64,000 nt of DNA from Comamonadaceae bacterium. Lineage in GTDB: Bacteria; Pseudomonadota; Gammaproteobacteria; Burkholderiales; Burkholderiaceae_C. Below the pieces are notes generated by a model that saw only the letters and a list, made by a program, of their open reading frames with translations, was not told the origin of the DNA and ran no database searches. The translations under genes and the position numbers were made by a program. The number at the start of each line of letters is the position of its first letter. The first letter of the stretch is position 1. Location of the stretch: NCBI GenBank assembly GCA_027488215.1, contig JAIYCB010000019.1, positions 30,208 through 94,207 on the forward strand, in the 5' to 3' direction. Shown in pieces: positions 24,677-34,208 of this stretch.

Positions 24677-26746
24677 ATGCCAGCCAAAGCCCCCTCGCCT
24701 GCCGCCAAAACGCTGAGCGCCCCGCAAAAAGCGCTGATCAAGCTCGGCTTGAAGCGCGACATTGATCTGGCGCTGCACTTGCCGCTGCGTTACGAGGACG
24801 AGACCCGCATCGTCAAGCTGCGCGATGCGCGCGAGGGCGACACGGCGCAGATTGAGGCGACGGTGACGGCGTGCGAGATCACGATGCGCCCGCGCCGGCA
24901 GCTGCTGGTGACGGTGGATGACGGCTCGGACACCTGCGTGATGCGGTTTTTCAGCTTTTACCCCTCACACCAAAAGGCGCTGGCGGTGGGCAACCGCATT
25001 CGGGCGCGAGGTGAAGTGAAAGGTGGCTTCATGGGCCTGACCATGATGCACCCCACTTTCAAGGCGGCGGGTGGCCACTTGGCCGAGGCGCTGACGCCGG
25101 TGTACCCGACCGTGGCGGGCTTGGCCCAAGCGTATTTGCGCCGCGCGGTGATCACCGGCCTGAACCACGCTGACCTGAGTGAGACTTTGCCGCCGGGCAT
25201 CGCTTGGCCCGACCCGCGTGGGGCTTGGTCGCTGCGCGATGCGCTGCAGTTTTTGCACCACCCCACGCCCGATGTGTCGCTGGCCGCTCTGGAGGACCGC
25301 AGCCACCCGGCTTGGGTGCGCCTGAAGTGTGAGGAGTTGCTGGCGCAGCAGTTGTCGCAGCTCACGGCCAAGCGCGAGCGCGATTTGTTGCGCGCCCCGG
25401 CTTTAAAGATGAAGCGCGGTGCTTTGCACGACCAGCTGCTCAAAGCTTTGCCTTTTGGCCTGACGAATGCCCAGCAGCGTGTGGGCCGCGAAATTGCCCA
25501 AGACCTGAGCCGCCCGGTGCCCATGCACCGTTTGCTGCAAGGCGATGTGGGCGCAGGCAAAACCGTGGTGGCGGCGCTGGCGGCCATGGTGGCGATTGAC
25601 GCGGGTTGGCAATGCGCCTTGATGGCCCCGACCGAAATTTTGGCCACCCAGCACTTTGCCAAGTTGGTGGGCTGGCTGGAGCCGCTGGGCGTGAAAGTCG
25701 CCTGGTTGATTGGCAGCCAAAAGAAGAAAGAGCGCGCCGCCATGCTGGCCCTGATCGAGTCGGGCGAGGCCGCGCTGGTGGTAGGCACGCACGCGGTGAT
25801 TCAAGAGCACGTCAAGTTCAAGTGCTTGGGGTTGGCGGTCATTGACGAGCAGCACCGCTTTGGCGTGGCGCAGCGCCTGGCCCTGCGCGGCAAGATGCAG
25901 GCCCCCGGCATGGAGCCGCACATGCTGATGATGACGGCCACGCCCATCCCCCGCACGCTGGCCATGAGCTATTACGCCGACCTGGATGTGTCGGTGATCG
26001 ACGAACTGCCCCCCGGGCGCACGCCCATCGTGACCCGCGTGGTGTCGGACCACCGCCGTGACGAGGTGGTCTCGCGCATCGGCGCGCAGGTGCAAGAGGG
26101 GCGGCAGGTGTATTGGGTCTGCCCCTTGATCGAGGAGAGCGAAGCGCTGGACCTGACCAATGCCACACAAACCCACGCCGACCTGAGCGAAGCGCTGCCG
26201 GGTGTGATGGTGGGCCTGCTGCATTCGCGCATGCCGGTGGCCGAGAAAAAGGCGGTGATGGAACTGTTCACCTCAGGCGTGATGGGGGTGCTGGTCAGCA
26301 CCACGGTGATCGAGGTGGGGGTGGACGTGCCCAATGCCTCGCTGATGGTGATCGAGCATGCCGAGCGCTTCGGCCTGAGCCAGCTGCACCAGCTGCGCGG
26401 CCGCGTGGGACGCGGGGCGGCGGCGTCGGCGTGTGTGCTGCTGTATGGCACGCCCGAAGGCGGTCGCCTGAGCGAAACCGCCCGCGAGCGTTTGCGGGCC
26501 ATGGTGGAGACGAACGACGGTTTCGAGATTGCTCGGCGCGATTTGGAAATTCGCGGGCCGGGGGAATTTTTGGGGGCGCGCCAGTCGGGTGCGCCTTTGC
26601 TGCGCTTTGCCGATCTGGAGACCGACGGGCATTTGCTGGACTGGGCGCGTGCCCTGGCCCCGCACATGCTGGACCAGCACGCCTTTTTGGCCGAGCGGCA
26701 CATTGGCCGTTGGTTGGGTGGAAAATCCGAGTACCTGAAGGCTTGA
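24677..26746 (+). CDS. recG: ATP-dependent DNA helicase RecG
   Basis: 689 aa, normal length. RecG reverses stalled forks and migrates Holliday junctions. An N-terminal wedge/OB domain (about 50-150; FFSFYPSHQKALAVGNRIRARGEV) is followed by helicase domains: Walker A GDVGAGKT (about 289), DEQH box in VIDEQHRFGVAQR, MTATPIPRTLAMS, and the C-terminal TTVIEVGVDVPNASLMVIEHAERFGL with QLRGRVGRG. The TRG motif region near the C-terminus (FLGARQSG) is present. oxyR follows 15 bases later on the same strand. Confidence 0.97.
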   Translation: MPAKAPSPAAKTLSAPQKALIKLGLKRDIDLALHLPLRYEDETRIVKLRDAREGDTAQIEATVTACEITMRPRRQLLVTVDDGSDTCVMRFFSFYPSHQKALAVGNRIRARGEVKGGFMGLTMMHPTFKAAGGHLAEALTPVYPTVAGLAQAYLRRAVITGLNHADLSETLPPGIAWPDPRGAWSLRDALQFLHHPTPDVSLAALEDRSHPAWVRLKCEELLAQQLSQLTAKRERDLLRAPALKMKRGALHDQLLKALPFGLTNAQQRVGREIAQDLSRPVPMHRLLQGDVGAGKTVVAALAAMVAIDAGWQCALMAPTEILATQHFAKLVGWLEPLGVKVAWLIGSQKKKERAAMLALIESGEAALVVGTHAVIQEHVKFKCLGLAVIDEQHRFGVAQRLALRGKMQAPGMEPHMLMMTATPIPRTLAMSYYADLDVSVIDELPPGRTPIVTRVVSDHRRDEVVSRIGAQVQEGRQVYWVCPLIEESEALDLTNATQTHADLSEALPGVMVGLLHSRMPVAEKKAVMELFTSGVMGVLVSTTVIEVGVDVPNASLMVIEHAERFGLSQLHQLRGRVGRGAAASACVLLYGTPEGGRLSETARERLRAMVETNDGFEIARRDLEIRGPGEFLGARQSGAPLLRFADLETDGHLLDWARALAPHMLDQHAFLAERHIGRWLGGKSEYLKA

Positions 26747-26761
26747 TGTTCAAATAACGCC

Positions 26762-27724
26762 ATGACCCTGACCGAACTGAAATACATCGTGGCCGTGGCC
26801 CGCGAGAAGCACTTTGGCAAAGCGGCCGAGGCCTGCTTTGTGTCGCAGCCCACGCTGTCGCTGGCCATCAAAAAGCTCGAAGAAGAGCTGGAAGTCAAGC
26901 TGTTTGAGCGCAGCGCCAGCGAGGTCTCGGTCACATCCTTGGGTGGAGAAATCGTGCGCCAAGCGCAAAGCGTGCTGGAGCAGGCTGCCGAGATCAAGGA
27001 AATCGCCAAGCGCGGCAAAGACCCGCTGGCCGCCACCATGCGGCTGGGCGTCATCTACACCATCGGGCCCTATTTGCTGCCCGATCTGGTGCGCCAAATC
27101 ATCACCGACATGCCGCAAATGCCGCTGATGCTTCAGGAGAACTTCACCGTGCGTTTGCTGGAGATGCTGCGCACGGGCGAGATCGACTGCGCCATCCTGG
27201 CCGAGCCCTTTCCCGAGTCGGGCTTGGCCATCGCGCCGCTGTACGACGAGACCTTCATGGCCGCCTTGCCGCTGAACCACCCGCTGGCCACAGAGGCGTT
27301 CATCACCCCCGATCAGTTGAAAAACGAGACCATGCTGCTGCTGGGCACGGGGCACTGCTTTCGCGACCATGTGCTGGAGGTGTGCCCCGAGTTTGCGCGT
27401 TACGCCAGTCAGACCGACGGCATCCGCAAGACCTTTGAGGGCTCGTCGCTGGAGACCATCAAGCACATGGTGGCAGCAGGTATGGGCGTCACGTTGGTGC
27501 CGCGCCTGTCGGTTCCTGACCTCAAGCCCGTGCACAAGCGCTCGGGCGGGCGGCACGAGTCGCCCGTGCGGTATTTGCCCATCGTGGACCCGGCGGGCGG
27601 CAAGCCGCCTACGCGCCGTGTGGTGCTGGCCTGGCGGCGCAGCTACACCCGCTACGAAGCGATTGCCGCCATGCGCAACGCCATTTATGCCTGCCCGTTG
27701 CCGGGCGTGACACGCTTGTCCTGA
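26762..27724 (+). CDS. oxyR: Hydrogen-peroxide sensor OxyR (LysR family)
   Basis: 320 aa. LysR-type HTH at the N-terminus (HFGKAAEACFVSQPTLSLAI). The redox pair is conserved at the same numbers as in E. coli OxyR: Cys199 and Cys208 in GTGHCFRDHVLEVCPEF, which supports OxyR rather than a generic LysR. C-terminus MVAAGMGVTLVPRL is typical. It follows recG with 15 bases between, so the two may be co-transcribed, a pairing known in other betaproteobacteria. Its 3' end overlaps the convergent transporter gene by 40 bases. Confidence 0.93.
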   Translation: MTLTELKYIVAVAREKHFGKAAEACFVSQPTLSLAIKKLEEELEVKLFERSASEVSVTSLGGEIVRQAQSVLEQAAEIKEIAKRGKDPLAATMRLGVIYTIGPYLLPDLVRQIITDMPQMPLMLQENFTVRLLEMLRTGEIDCAILAEPFPESGLAIAPLYDETFMAALPLNHPLATEAFITPDQLKNETMLLLGTGHCFRDHVLEVCPEFARYASQTDGIRKTFEGSSLETIKHMVAAGMGVTLVPRLSVPDLKPVHKRSGGRHESPVRYLPIVDPAGGKPPTRRVVLAWRRSYTRYEAIAAMRNAIYACPLPGVTRLS

Positions 27725-28563
27725 CCTGCCGACCAGGCTGTGCCCATGGAGGCGGTCATCACCAAAGCGATGGCCAGCCCTTGCAGCAGCGTCAGGTGCT
27801 CGGCCAGCACCAGCCAGCCCGCCAAGGCGCCCACGGCGGGCTCCAGGCTGAGCAAAATGCTGAAGGTGTTTTTGGGCAAGTGGTTGAGCGAGAACATCTC
27901 CAGCGCATAAGGGATCGCGCTCGACAGCAAGGCCACGGCCAGACCTGCCACCAGCCATTGCGGGTCCAGCATGGCCGTTCCCGCATGAAAAACTCCGATG
28001 GGTGCCACCACCAAAGCCGCCGCCAGCATGCCCATGGGCGTGGCCATGGCCCCGTAGCGCAGCGCCACACGCTGGCCAAAAACGATGTAAAGCGCCCAGC
28101 AAATGCCCGCCGTGAAGGCGAAGAATACGCCCATTGGGTCGAGCGCCGTGGCCGCATCGCCCCCGGGCAGAGGCAGCAGCAAGGCCAGGCCCGCGATGGC
28201 CAGTGCCACCCAGAGCCAGTCGCTGGCTTTTTTGGAGTTCCAGACGGCGACGGCCAACGGTCCGGTGAACTCGATGGCAATGGCCACGCCAAAGGGGATG
28301 GTCTTGATCGAGCTGTAAAAAAACAGGTTCATCACGCCCAGAGTGACGCCATACAGGCCCAGCGGCAGTGCGTCGGCCCGGACCCACTTTCTGCGCCAGG
28401 GCCTGAACACGGCCATGAGCATGAGCATGGCGAAAATGATGCGGTAAGCGGTGGTGCCCTCCGCCCCCAAGGCCGGAAACAGGCTTTTGGCAAACGAAGT
28501 GCCCACGGCCAGCGACACCAGACTGCCCAACAAAGCCAGCATGGCCCACAAACGGAGATTCAA
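27685..28563 (-). CDS. EamA/RhtA-like inner-membrane transporter, last gene of the nitrile hydratase operon
   Basis: 292 aa, ten hydrophobic segments. ALGAEGTTAYRIIFAMLMLMA, FGVAIAIEFTGPLAVAVW and SSAIPYALEMFSLNHLPKNTFSILLS match the RhtA subgroup of EamA carriers, which in E. coli export threonine/homoserine. It starts 11 bases after the nitrile hydratase accessory gene, so it is probably in that operon and may move a substrate or product (amide, amino acid). The 3' end overlaps oxyR by 40 bases, tail to tail. Confidence 0.85.
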   Translation of the reverse strand: MNLRLWAMLALLGSLVSLAVGTSFAKSLFPALGAEGTTAYRIIFAMLMLMAVFRPWRRKWVRADALPLGLYGVTLGVMNLFFYSSIKTIPFGVAIAIEFTGPLAVAVWNSKKASDWLWVALAIAGLALLLPLPGGDAATALDPMGVFFAFTAGICWALYIVFGQRVALRYGAMATPMGMLAAALVVAPIGVFHAGTAMLDPQWLVAGLAVALLSSAIPYALEMFSLNHLPKNTFSILLSLEPAVGALAGWLVLAEHLTLLQGLAIALVMTASMGTAWSAGQDKRVTPGNGQA

Positions 28564-28574
28564 ACAAGGCCTCT

Positions 28575-28952
28575 TTATTCAGCGTTCAGAACGATGGGCT
28601 GGCCATGCGGGGTGCGCTCGGCGGCGTCGGCCCAGGCGTGCTCCAAATCATGGATTTCATCGGGCGTGCCCAGTTGACGCTCAATCACCAGCTGCTCCAG
28701 GGCGTTGAGCCAGTGCGTGTAATAAAGGCTGCCGTCGCTGGCTTCGCCACGCGTTTGGCCCGCGCGGATTTCTCGGGTCAGGGCTTTGGCCCACTCGGGC
28801 CAGGTGAAGACACCTTTTTCGTGAAGCTGCAAGGTCATGGCAAAGGCGTGGGCCTGCCAGGGCTCTTCAAACACCGCCCCGTTGTTGGCCGTAGGCGGCA
28901 TGGGAAAGCCGTCGCCGCAGGCTTGGGCCAGGTCGTTCAGGGTAGTGGTCAT
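28575..28952 (-). CDS. Nitrile hydratase accessory/activator protein
   Basis: 125 aa from ATG 28952, overlapping the beta-subunit stop (ATGA). It resembles the N-terminal half of the beta subunit (FEEPWQAHAFAMTLQLHEKGVFTWPEWAKALTREIR; YYTHWLNALEQLVIERQL), the hallmark of the small accessory proteins (P14K, NhlE type) that deliver cobalt by exchanging the alpha subunit. Order alpha-beta-accessory agrees with cobalt-type operons. Confidence 0.87.
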   Translation of the reverse strand: MTTTLNDLAQACGDGFPMPPTANNGAVFEEPWQAHAFAMTLQLHEKGVFTWPEWAKALTREIRAGQTRGEASDGSLYYTHWLNALEQLVIERQLGTPDEIHDLEHAWADAAERTPHGQPIVLNAE

Positions 28953-29626
28953 GCAGGCACGGCCTCCAAATAGGACTCCCACGCGTCCACACTCACCTGG
29001 TGCCCGGCTTCGGCCTGTGGCCCCCACAGCTCGGAGCCGTCAAACACCACGGTGTAGAGGTGCTCAGCGGTGCCTTCAAAAGGCGGCAGCATCTTGTTGA
29101 CATGCTGGTCGGGCAAAACATGGCTGCCATGGTGCAGCACCACGGTGCCCACATGGCCGCGCACATAGCGCGGCAAGCGGGTGTGGCCTTGGGGATTCAG
29201 GTTCAGTGCCCGCACGCGCTGGCCCACGGCAAAGCGGGGCGCTTGGGTGTTGGGGCGATCAGCCGGGCTGCCTTTGGCCAGCGCCGCGTCCACCTCGGCG
29301 GCTTGGAGCACCCGCACGCCCGCCACGGGCGGCGTGATGGGCTGGCCCTGGGTCAGTTCCTGCTCGGTGATCAGGCCACGCTCGATCAACAGCTTTTGCA
29401 GCGCCTTGATCCAGATGGCGTAGTAAGGGCCTTGCACATAGTCCAGCGGGGGCAAGGATTCACGGGCCGAGCGGGCCAAGTCGATGTTCCACAGGCCGCT
29501 GGCGCCCATGGCCACCGTCACACCCAAGGCGCGGCGCTCCCACTCGCCATGAAACAGCGGCTCGTGGGCTTCTATTTGAACCGGGCCATAGCCTTGCAGG
29601 CCGCCCATGTCGTGCAGGCCGTTCAT
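28949..29626 (-). CDS. nthB: Nitrile hydratase beta subunit
   Basis: 225 aa from ATG 29626 ([16 protein letters not shown]), the standard beta-subunit opening. It pairs with the alpha subunit to hydrate nitriles to amides. Conserved parts: [41 protein letters not shown] and the C-terminal SH3-like barrel [30 protein letters not shown]. The ATG overlaps the alpha-subunit stop, implying coupled translation in 1:1 ratio. Confidence 0.93.
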   Translation of the reverse strand: MNGLHDMGGLQGYGPVQIEAHEPLFHGEWERRALGVTVAMGASGLWNIDLARSARESLPPLDYVQGPYYAIWIKALQKLLIERGLITEQELTQGQPITPPVAGVRVLQAAEVDAALAKGSPADRPNTQAPRFAVGQRVRALNLNPQGHTRLPRYVRGHVGTVVLHHGSHVLPDQHVNKMLPPFEGTAEHLYTVVFDGSELWGPQAEAGHQVSVDAWESYLEAVPA

Positions 29627-30294
29627 GGGGTCACCTGAGGGTTCAAGGCCAGGCCGGTGCCGATCATGGCGTCGCGGGTGACCAGAGTAGCCAGTTGTTC
29701 TTCGCTCCAACCCTCGGTGCCTGCGGGTCGCTCGGGCAATACCAAATAACGCACTTCAGCGGTGGAGTCCCAGACGCGGATGTTTTGGCCCGAAGGCAGG
29801 GTAACGCCGAAATCGGCCAGCAAGGCGCGCGGTTCGATCACAGCTCGGGATCGGTAGGCGGCGCTTTTGTACCAAACCGGGGGCAAGCCCAGCACCGGCC
29901 AGGGGTAGCAGCTGCACAGGGTGCAGACCACCATGTTGTGGGTGTCGGGGGTGTTGGGCACGGCCACCATGTGCTCACCCTGGCGGCCGGTGTAGTCCAT
30001 CGAGGCGATGGCGGCGGTCGCGTCTTGCAGCAGCCAGTCCCGAAAAGCCGGGTCGACCCAGGCGCGGGCCACCACTTTGGCGCCGTTGTGCGGGCCCACA
30101 TGCACTTCGTAGGTTTCGATGATGCGGTCCACAGCGGCGGGGTCGAGGTAGCCTTTTTGGGTCAGCAGGGTTTCCAGCGCACGCACCCGCAGGTCCATCT
30201 CGCCCAAGGTGCTGTTCGCGTGGTCGTGGTCGTGGTCGTGGTGGTGGGCATGGCCCCCCTGCGGGCTGGAGGGGTGGTCGGATGCAGCGGTCAT
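29623..30294 (-). CDS. nthA: Nitrile hydratase alpha subunit, cobalt type, with His-rich N-terminus
   Basis: 223 aa from ATG 30294. The metal site [10 protein letters not shown] has Cys124, Cys127 and Cys129; Thr after the first Cys marks the non-corrin cobalt type (iron enzymes have Ser). The catalytic context ([37 protein letters not shown]) is normal. Unusual is residues 15-26, a His/Asp run ([12 protein letters not shown]), resembling metallochaperone metal-storage tails, encoded by a GTGGTC-type hexamer repeat. The open frame continues far upstream but that part overlaps yajC on the other strand and has no similarity to the family. No amidase gene is adjacent. Confidence 0.95.
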   Translation of the reverse strand: MTAASDHPSSPQGGHAHHHDHDHDHANSTLGEMDLRVRALETLLTQKGYLDPAAVDRIIETYEVHVGPHNGAKVVARAWVDPAFRDWLLQDATAAIASMDYTGRQGEHMVAVPNTPDTHNMVVCTLCSCYPWPVLGLPPVWYKSAAYRSRAVIEPRALLADFGVTLPSGQNIRVWDSTAEVRYLVLPERPAGTEGWSEEQLATLVTRDAMIGTGLALNPQVTP

Positions 30295-30420
30295 GGCGGT
30301 CTCCTGTGGGGCGGCAGGGCTTTTAAGGACGATCATAGCGCCGCATACAATGGCGGCTTCGCCCGCAGGACGCCCAAGCGTCACCCGCACAACCCGAATT
30401 TGACTTTCAGTGGAGTTCAC

Positions 30421-30753
30421 ATGTTCATTTCTTCTGCTTTTGCCCAAACCGCTCCTGCCGCTGCCTCTGGTGGCGACATGCAGTCCACCCTGATGAGCAT
30501 GCTGCCGCTGTTGCTGATGTTTGCAGTGCTTTACTTCGTCATGATCCGCCCCCAAATGAAAAAGCAAAAAGAGCACCGCGCCATGATCGACGCGCTGACC
30601 AAGGGCGATGAAGTCGTGACCGCTGGCGGTTTTGTGGGCAAAGTCAGCAAGCTGGGCGATGCCTACGTGGGCATTGAGTTGGCCACCGGTGTGGAAGTCC
30701 AGATGCAACGCAGCGCTGTGATTCAGGTGTTGCCCAAAGGCACCATGAAGTAA
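30421..30753 (+). CDS. yajC: Preprotein translocase accessory subunit YajC
   Basis: 110 aa from ATG 30421, with GGAG upstream. YajC is a small inner-membrane partner of SecDF. One transmembrane helix (about 26-43, [15 protein letters not shown]) followed by [28 protein letters not shown], the diagnostic family motif. First gene of yajC-secD-secF. Confidence 0.96.
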   Translation: MFISSAFAQTAPAAASGGDMQSTLMSMLPLLLMFAVLYFVMIRPQMKKQKEHRAMIDALTKGDEVVTAGGFVGKVSKLGDAYVGIELATGVEVQMQRSAVIQVLPKGTMK

Positions 30754-30822
30754 CTCTTCCAGGCTTTGTCCATGGGGCTTTGGTTCTGAGGCCCCCGATT
30801 TATCTTCTTTACGCGAGTCTTT

Positions 30823-32703
30823 ATGAACCGTTATCCGGTCTGGAAGTACGTGATGCTCGTCGTCGCGTTTCTGCTGGGGGTGATTTACACCCTGCCCAAT
30901 TTCTTTGGTGAGGCCCCTGCGGTTCAGGTGTCCTCGGCCAAAGCCACCATCAAGGTGGACACGTCCACGCTGCAAAAGGTCGAAGACGCGCTCAAAACAT
31001 CCGGCAACACGCCCCAAAACCTGGTGCTCGAAGGCACTTCGATTCGCGCTCGCTTCGAAAATACGGACCAGCAACTCAAGGCCAAGGATGCCATTCAGAA
31101 GGCCCTGATTCCGGATCCCGCCGATCCCCAATTCGTGGTGGCTTTGAATTTGGTCTCGCGCTCACCCGCCTGGCTGACGGCCTTGCACGCTTCGCCCATG
31201 TACCTGGGCCTGGATTTGCGCGGTGGTGTTCACTTCATGATGCAGGTGGACATGCAGGCCGCCTTGACCCAGCGGCTGGAATCCCTGACCGGGGACTTGC
31301 GCACAACGATGCGCGAAAAAGACATCCGCCATGGCGGAATTGCCCGCAATGGCCAGAACATCGAAATCCGCCTGCGTGACGGGCAGCAACAAGATGTTGT
31401 CAGGCGGTTGGTCACCGAGCAGTTTGCCGACCTTCAATCGCGCGAAGTGAACAATGGCACCGACTTCATCCTGCTGGTGAGCATCAAACCCGAAGCTTCA
31501 CGCAAGGTTCAAGACCAGGCGCTCAAACAAAACATCACCACGCTGCACAACCGAATCAACGAACTCGGCGTGGCCGAGCCGGTGATTCAACAGCAGGGCC
31601 TGGACCGCATTGTGGTGCAGCTGCCTGGTGTTCAAGACACGGCCAAGGCCAAAGACATTTTGGGCCGCACCGCCACACTGGAAGTGCGCATGGTGGACGA
31701 GAGCACCGAAGCGCGTGCGGCTGAACAAGCCGGCGGCATGGTGCCCTTCGGCACAGAGCGGTATTTGGAGCGCGATGGCCGCCCCTTGATCGTCAAGAAA
31801 CAAGTGGTGCTCACGGGCGACAACTTGACCGATGCCCAGCCTGGTTTTGACAGTCAGACCCAAGAGCCGGTGGTGAACCTGACACTGGACTCCAAAGGCG
31901 CCCGGATCTTCAAGGACGTGACGCGTGACAACGTGGGCAAGCGCATGGCCATCATCTTGTTCGAAAAGGGCAAAGGCGAAGTGGTCACAGCCCCGGTGAT
32001 TCGGGCCGAAATTGGCGGTGGCCGTGTGCAGATTTCGGGCCGCATGACCACCGTCGAAGCCAACGACACGGCGCTGCTGCTGCGCGCAGGTTCATTGGCC
32101 GCGCCGATGGAGATCATCGAAGAGCGCACCATAGGTCCGAGCCTGGGTGCCGAAAATATCGCCAAGGGTTTCAACAGCGTGATCTGGGGATTCGTCGTGA
32201 TCGTGGCCTTCATGGCCATTTATTACGCCATGTTCGGCTTGTTCTCCGGCATCGCTTTGGGTGTCAACCTCCTGTTTCTGGTAGCCATTTTGTCGATGCT
32301 GCAAGCCACCTTGACACTGCCCGGTATGGCCGCGATGGCGCTCGCTTTGGGTATGGCGATCGACTCGAACGTGCTGATCAACGAGCGCGTGCGTGAGGAG
32401 CTGCGCAATGGGGTTAGCCCGCAAGCGGCCATCCACGCTGGCTACGACCGCGCCTGGGCCACGATTTTGGACTCCAACATCACCACGCTGATTGCCGGTA
32501 TCGCACTGCTGGCCTTTGGCTCCGGGCCGGTGCGCGGCTTTGCGGTGGTTCACACGATTGGTATTTTGACGAGCATGTTCTCGGCTGTGTTCTTCTCACG
32601 TGGCCTGGTCAACCTCTGGTATGGCGGCAAAAAGAAACTCAAATCGGTGTCGATCGGCACCGTCTGGCGGCCCGAGGCTGACACTGCGGTGAAAGCCGAC
32701 TAA
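30823..32703 (+). CDS. secD: Protein translocase subunit SecD
   Basis: 626 aa. SecD with SecF uses the proton gradient to pull preproteins across the membrane after SecYEG. First transmembrane helix at about 7-27, then a large periplasmic P1 region with [17 protein letters not shown], and the C-terminal membrane domain containing [25 protein letters not shown] and [17 protein letters not shown], the conserved TM4 region. Normal length for betaproteobacteria. 69 bases after yajC; 12 bases before secF. Confidence 0.97.
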   Translation: MNRYPVWKYVMLVVAFLLGVIYTLPNFFGEAPAVQVSSAKATIKVDTSTLQKVEDALKTSGNTPQNLVLEGTSIRARFENTDQQLKAKDAIQKALIPDPADPQFVVALNLVSRSPAWLTALHASPMYLGLDLRGGVHFMMQVDMQAALTQRLESLTGDLRTTMREKDIRHGGIARNGQNIEIRLRDGQQQDVVRRLVTEQFADLQSREVNNGTDFILLVSIKPEASRKVQDQALKQNITTLHNRINELGVAEPVIQQQGLDRIVVQLPGVQDTAKAKDILGRTATLEVRMVDESTEARAAEQAGGMVPFGTERYLERDGRPLIVKKQVVLTGDNLTDAQPGFDSQTQEPVVNLTLDSKGARIFKDVTRDNVGKRMAIILFEKGKGEVVTAPVIRAEIGGGRVQISGRMTTVEANDTALLLRAGSLAAPMEIIEERTIGPSLGAENIAKGFNSVIWGFVVIVAFMAIYYAMFGLFSGIALGVNLLFLVAILSMLQATLTLPGMAAMALALGMAIDSNVLINERVREELRNGVSPQAAIHAGYDRAWATILDSNITTLIAGIALLAFGSGPVRGFAVVHTIGILTSMFSAVFFSRGLVNLWYGGKKKLKSVSIGTVWRPEADTAVKAD

Positions 32704-32715
32704 GGGGAAAAGACC

Positions 32716-33666
32716 ATGGAATTGTTCAAAATCAGAAAAGACATCCCGTTCATGCGCCATGCGCTGGTGCTCAACGTGGTGTCCTTCATCACTTTTGCGA
32801 TGGCGGTGTTTTTCTTGATCAGCCGTGGCTTGCACCTGTCGGTGGAGTTCACGGGTGGCACCCTGATGGAGGTGAGCTACAGCCAACCCGCCGACCTGCA
32901 AAAGGTGCGCGGCACGGTGGCCTCACTCGGTTATGGCGAAGTGTTTGTGCAGAACTTTGGGTCTGCACGCGATGTGATGATCCGGCTGCCCGCACAAAAA
33001 GGCGTGAGCTCGGCCCAGCAAAGCGAAAAAGTGTTGTCGGCGCTCAAAGCCAATGACCCGGATATCACACTGCGTCGCACCGAGTTTGTCGGCCCGCAAG
33101 TGGGTGACGAACTGGTAGAAGACGGGCTGATGGCGCTGGCCTTTGTGGTCATCGGCATCATGATTTACTTGGCCATCCGCTTCGAGTGGAAGTTTGCCGT
33201 CTCGGCCATCATCGCCAACTTGCACGACGTGGTCATCATTTTGGGGTTTTTCGCGTTCTTCCAGTGGGAGTTTTCGCTGGCGGTGCTGGCCGCGGTGCTG
33301 GCGGTGCTGGGCTATTCGGTCAACGAATCGGTGGTGATTTTTGACCGGATTCGCGAGAACTTCCGGCGCTATCGCAAGATGAACACGGTCGAGATCATCG
33401 ACAACGCGATCACCTCCACCATCAGCCGCACCATCATCACCCACGGCTCGACCCAGATCATGGTCTTGTCCATGCTGCTGTTCGGCGGCGAGACCCTGCA
33501 CTACTTCGCCATGGCGCTGACGATTGGCATTTGCTTTGGCATTTACTCGTCCGTTTTCGTGGCTGCAGCCATTGCCATGTGGCTGGGTATCCAGCGCGAA
33601 GACCTGATCAAGCCGGTCAAAAAAGACAACGACCCCAACGACGAGAACTCGGGCGCGGTGGTTTGA
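32716..33666 (+). CDS. secF: Protein translocase subunit SecF
   Basis: 316 aa, with six predicted membrane segments. LSVEFTGGTLMEVSY is the SecF equivalent of the SecD D5/GG motif; VLGYSVNESVVIFDRIRENFRRYRK is the conserved loop after TM4. AAGGGGAAAAG precedes the start. The C-terminal tail is short and charged (NDPNDENSGAVV). It ends 7 bases from the convergent DUF3717 gene. Confidence 0.97.
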   Translation: MELFKIRKDIPFMRHALVLNVVSFITFAMAVFFLISRGLHLSVEFTGGTLMEVSYSQPADLQKVRGTVASLGYGEVFVQNFGSARDVMIRLPAQKGVSSAQQSEKVLSALKANDPDITLRRTEFVGPQVGDELVEDGLMALAFVVIGIMIYLAIRFEWKFAVSAIIANLHDVVIILGFFAFFQWEFSLAVLAAVLAVLGYSVNESVVIFDRIRENFRRYRKMNTVEIIDNAITSTISRTIITHGSTQIMVLSMLLFGGETLHYFAMALTIGICFGIYSSVFVAAAIAMWLGIQREDLIKPVKKDNDPNDENSGAVV

Positions 33667-33672
33667 GTTCGG

Positions 33673-34134
33673 TCAGGGCTTGAGGTCCAGCGACACCTGC
33701 GCATCGGCTGCTGCCTTGGCCCAGCGCCGGTTCTCGGCTGCACGTTCGGCATAGCGATTGAAACGCCAGGAGCTGCCCTCCATGGTGATGCGATGCCAGA
33801 TGCTGCGTTTTTCACCTGGGCTCATCTCGGTCCACAACTGCACTTCTTCAAAACTTCTGCCACAGCCTTTGCAGGTTTCGTCGCCTTGGCTGGTGGAGCA
33901 TATCGCGATGCAGGGCGTGTCGGGGGTGGTGGCGTACCAGTCCTGCCACGCCTCGGCTGCTGCCCGGGGCAGGCTGAATTCGTCGGCCAGGTCCTGCTTC
34001 AGGTACACCATCAAGCCATAGACCTCGGCCAGCGCACGCAACTCAGGCGGCAGCGACACCCCGTCAGGTGAAGGGTTTTTGATGCGCCAGTGGTTGATGG
34101 CAGCTTCGATATCGGTGATGTGTATTCCAGCCAT
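33673..34134 (-). CDS. DUF3717-DUF1289 two-domain protein
   Basis: 153 aa from ATG 34134 (MAGIHITDIEAAINHWR). Residues 1-70 fit DUF3717, a short helical domain restricted to betaproteobacteria. Residues about 75-115 (CIAICSTSQGDETCKGCGRSFEEVQLW) fit DUF1289, a four-Cys motif that looks able to bind zinc or an iron-sulfur centre. The function of both is unknown; the Cys domain is common as a stand-alone protein of about 60 aa. A longer frame to 34212 is rejected for lack of a ribosome site. Confidence 0.8.
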   Translation of the reverse strand: MAGIHITDIEAAINHWRIKNPSPDGVSLPPELRALAEVYGLMVYLKQDLADEFSLPRAAAEAWQDWYATTPDTPCIAICSTSQGDETCKGCGRSFEEVQLWTEMSPGEKRSIWHRITMEGSSWRFNRYAERAAENRRWAKAAADAQVSLDLKP

Positions 34135-34208
34135 GGTGTGTCTTGTGCAGGGAGGGCGATCATAGCCCTTCCAGTGCGCTTGGCGGAGGCCAAAGCGTGA
34201 ACTCCGGC

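Noticed and set aside
29695..30420. N-terminal extension of YajC
   Set aside because: Antisense to the nitrile hydratase alpha gene; YajC begins at 30421 with a ribosome site and normal length.
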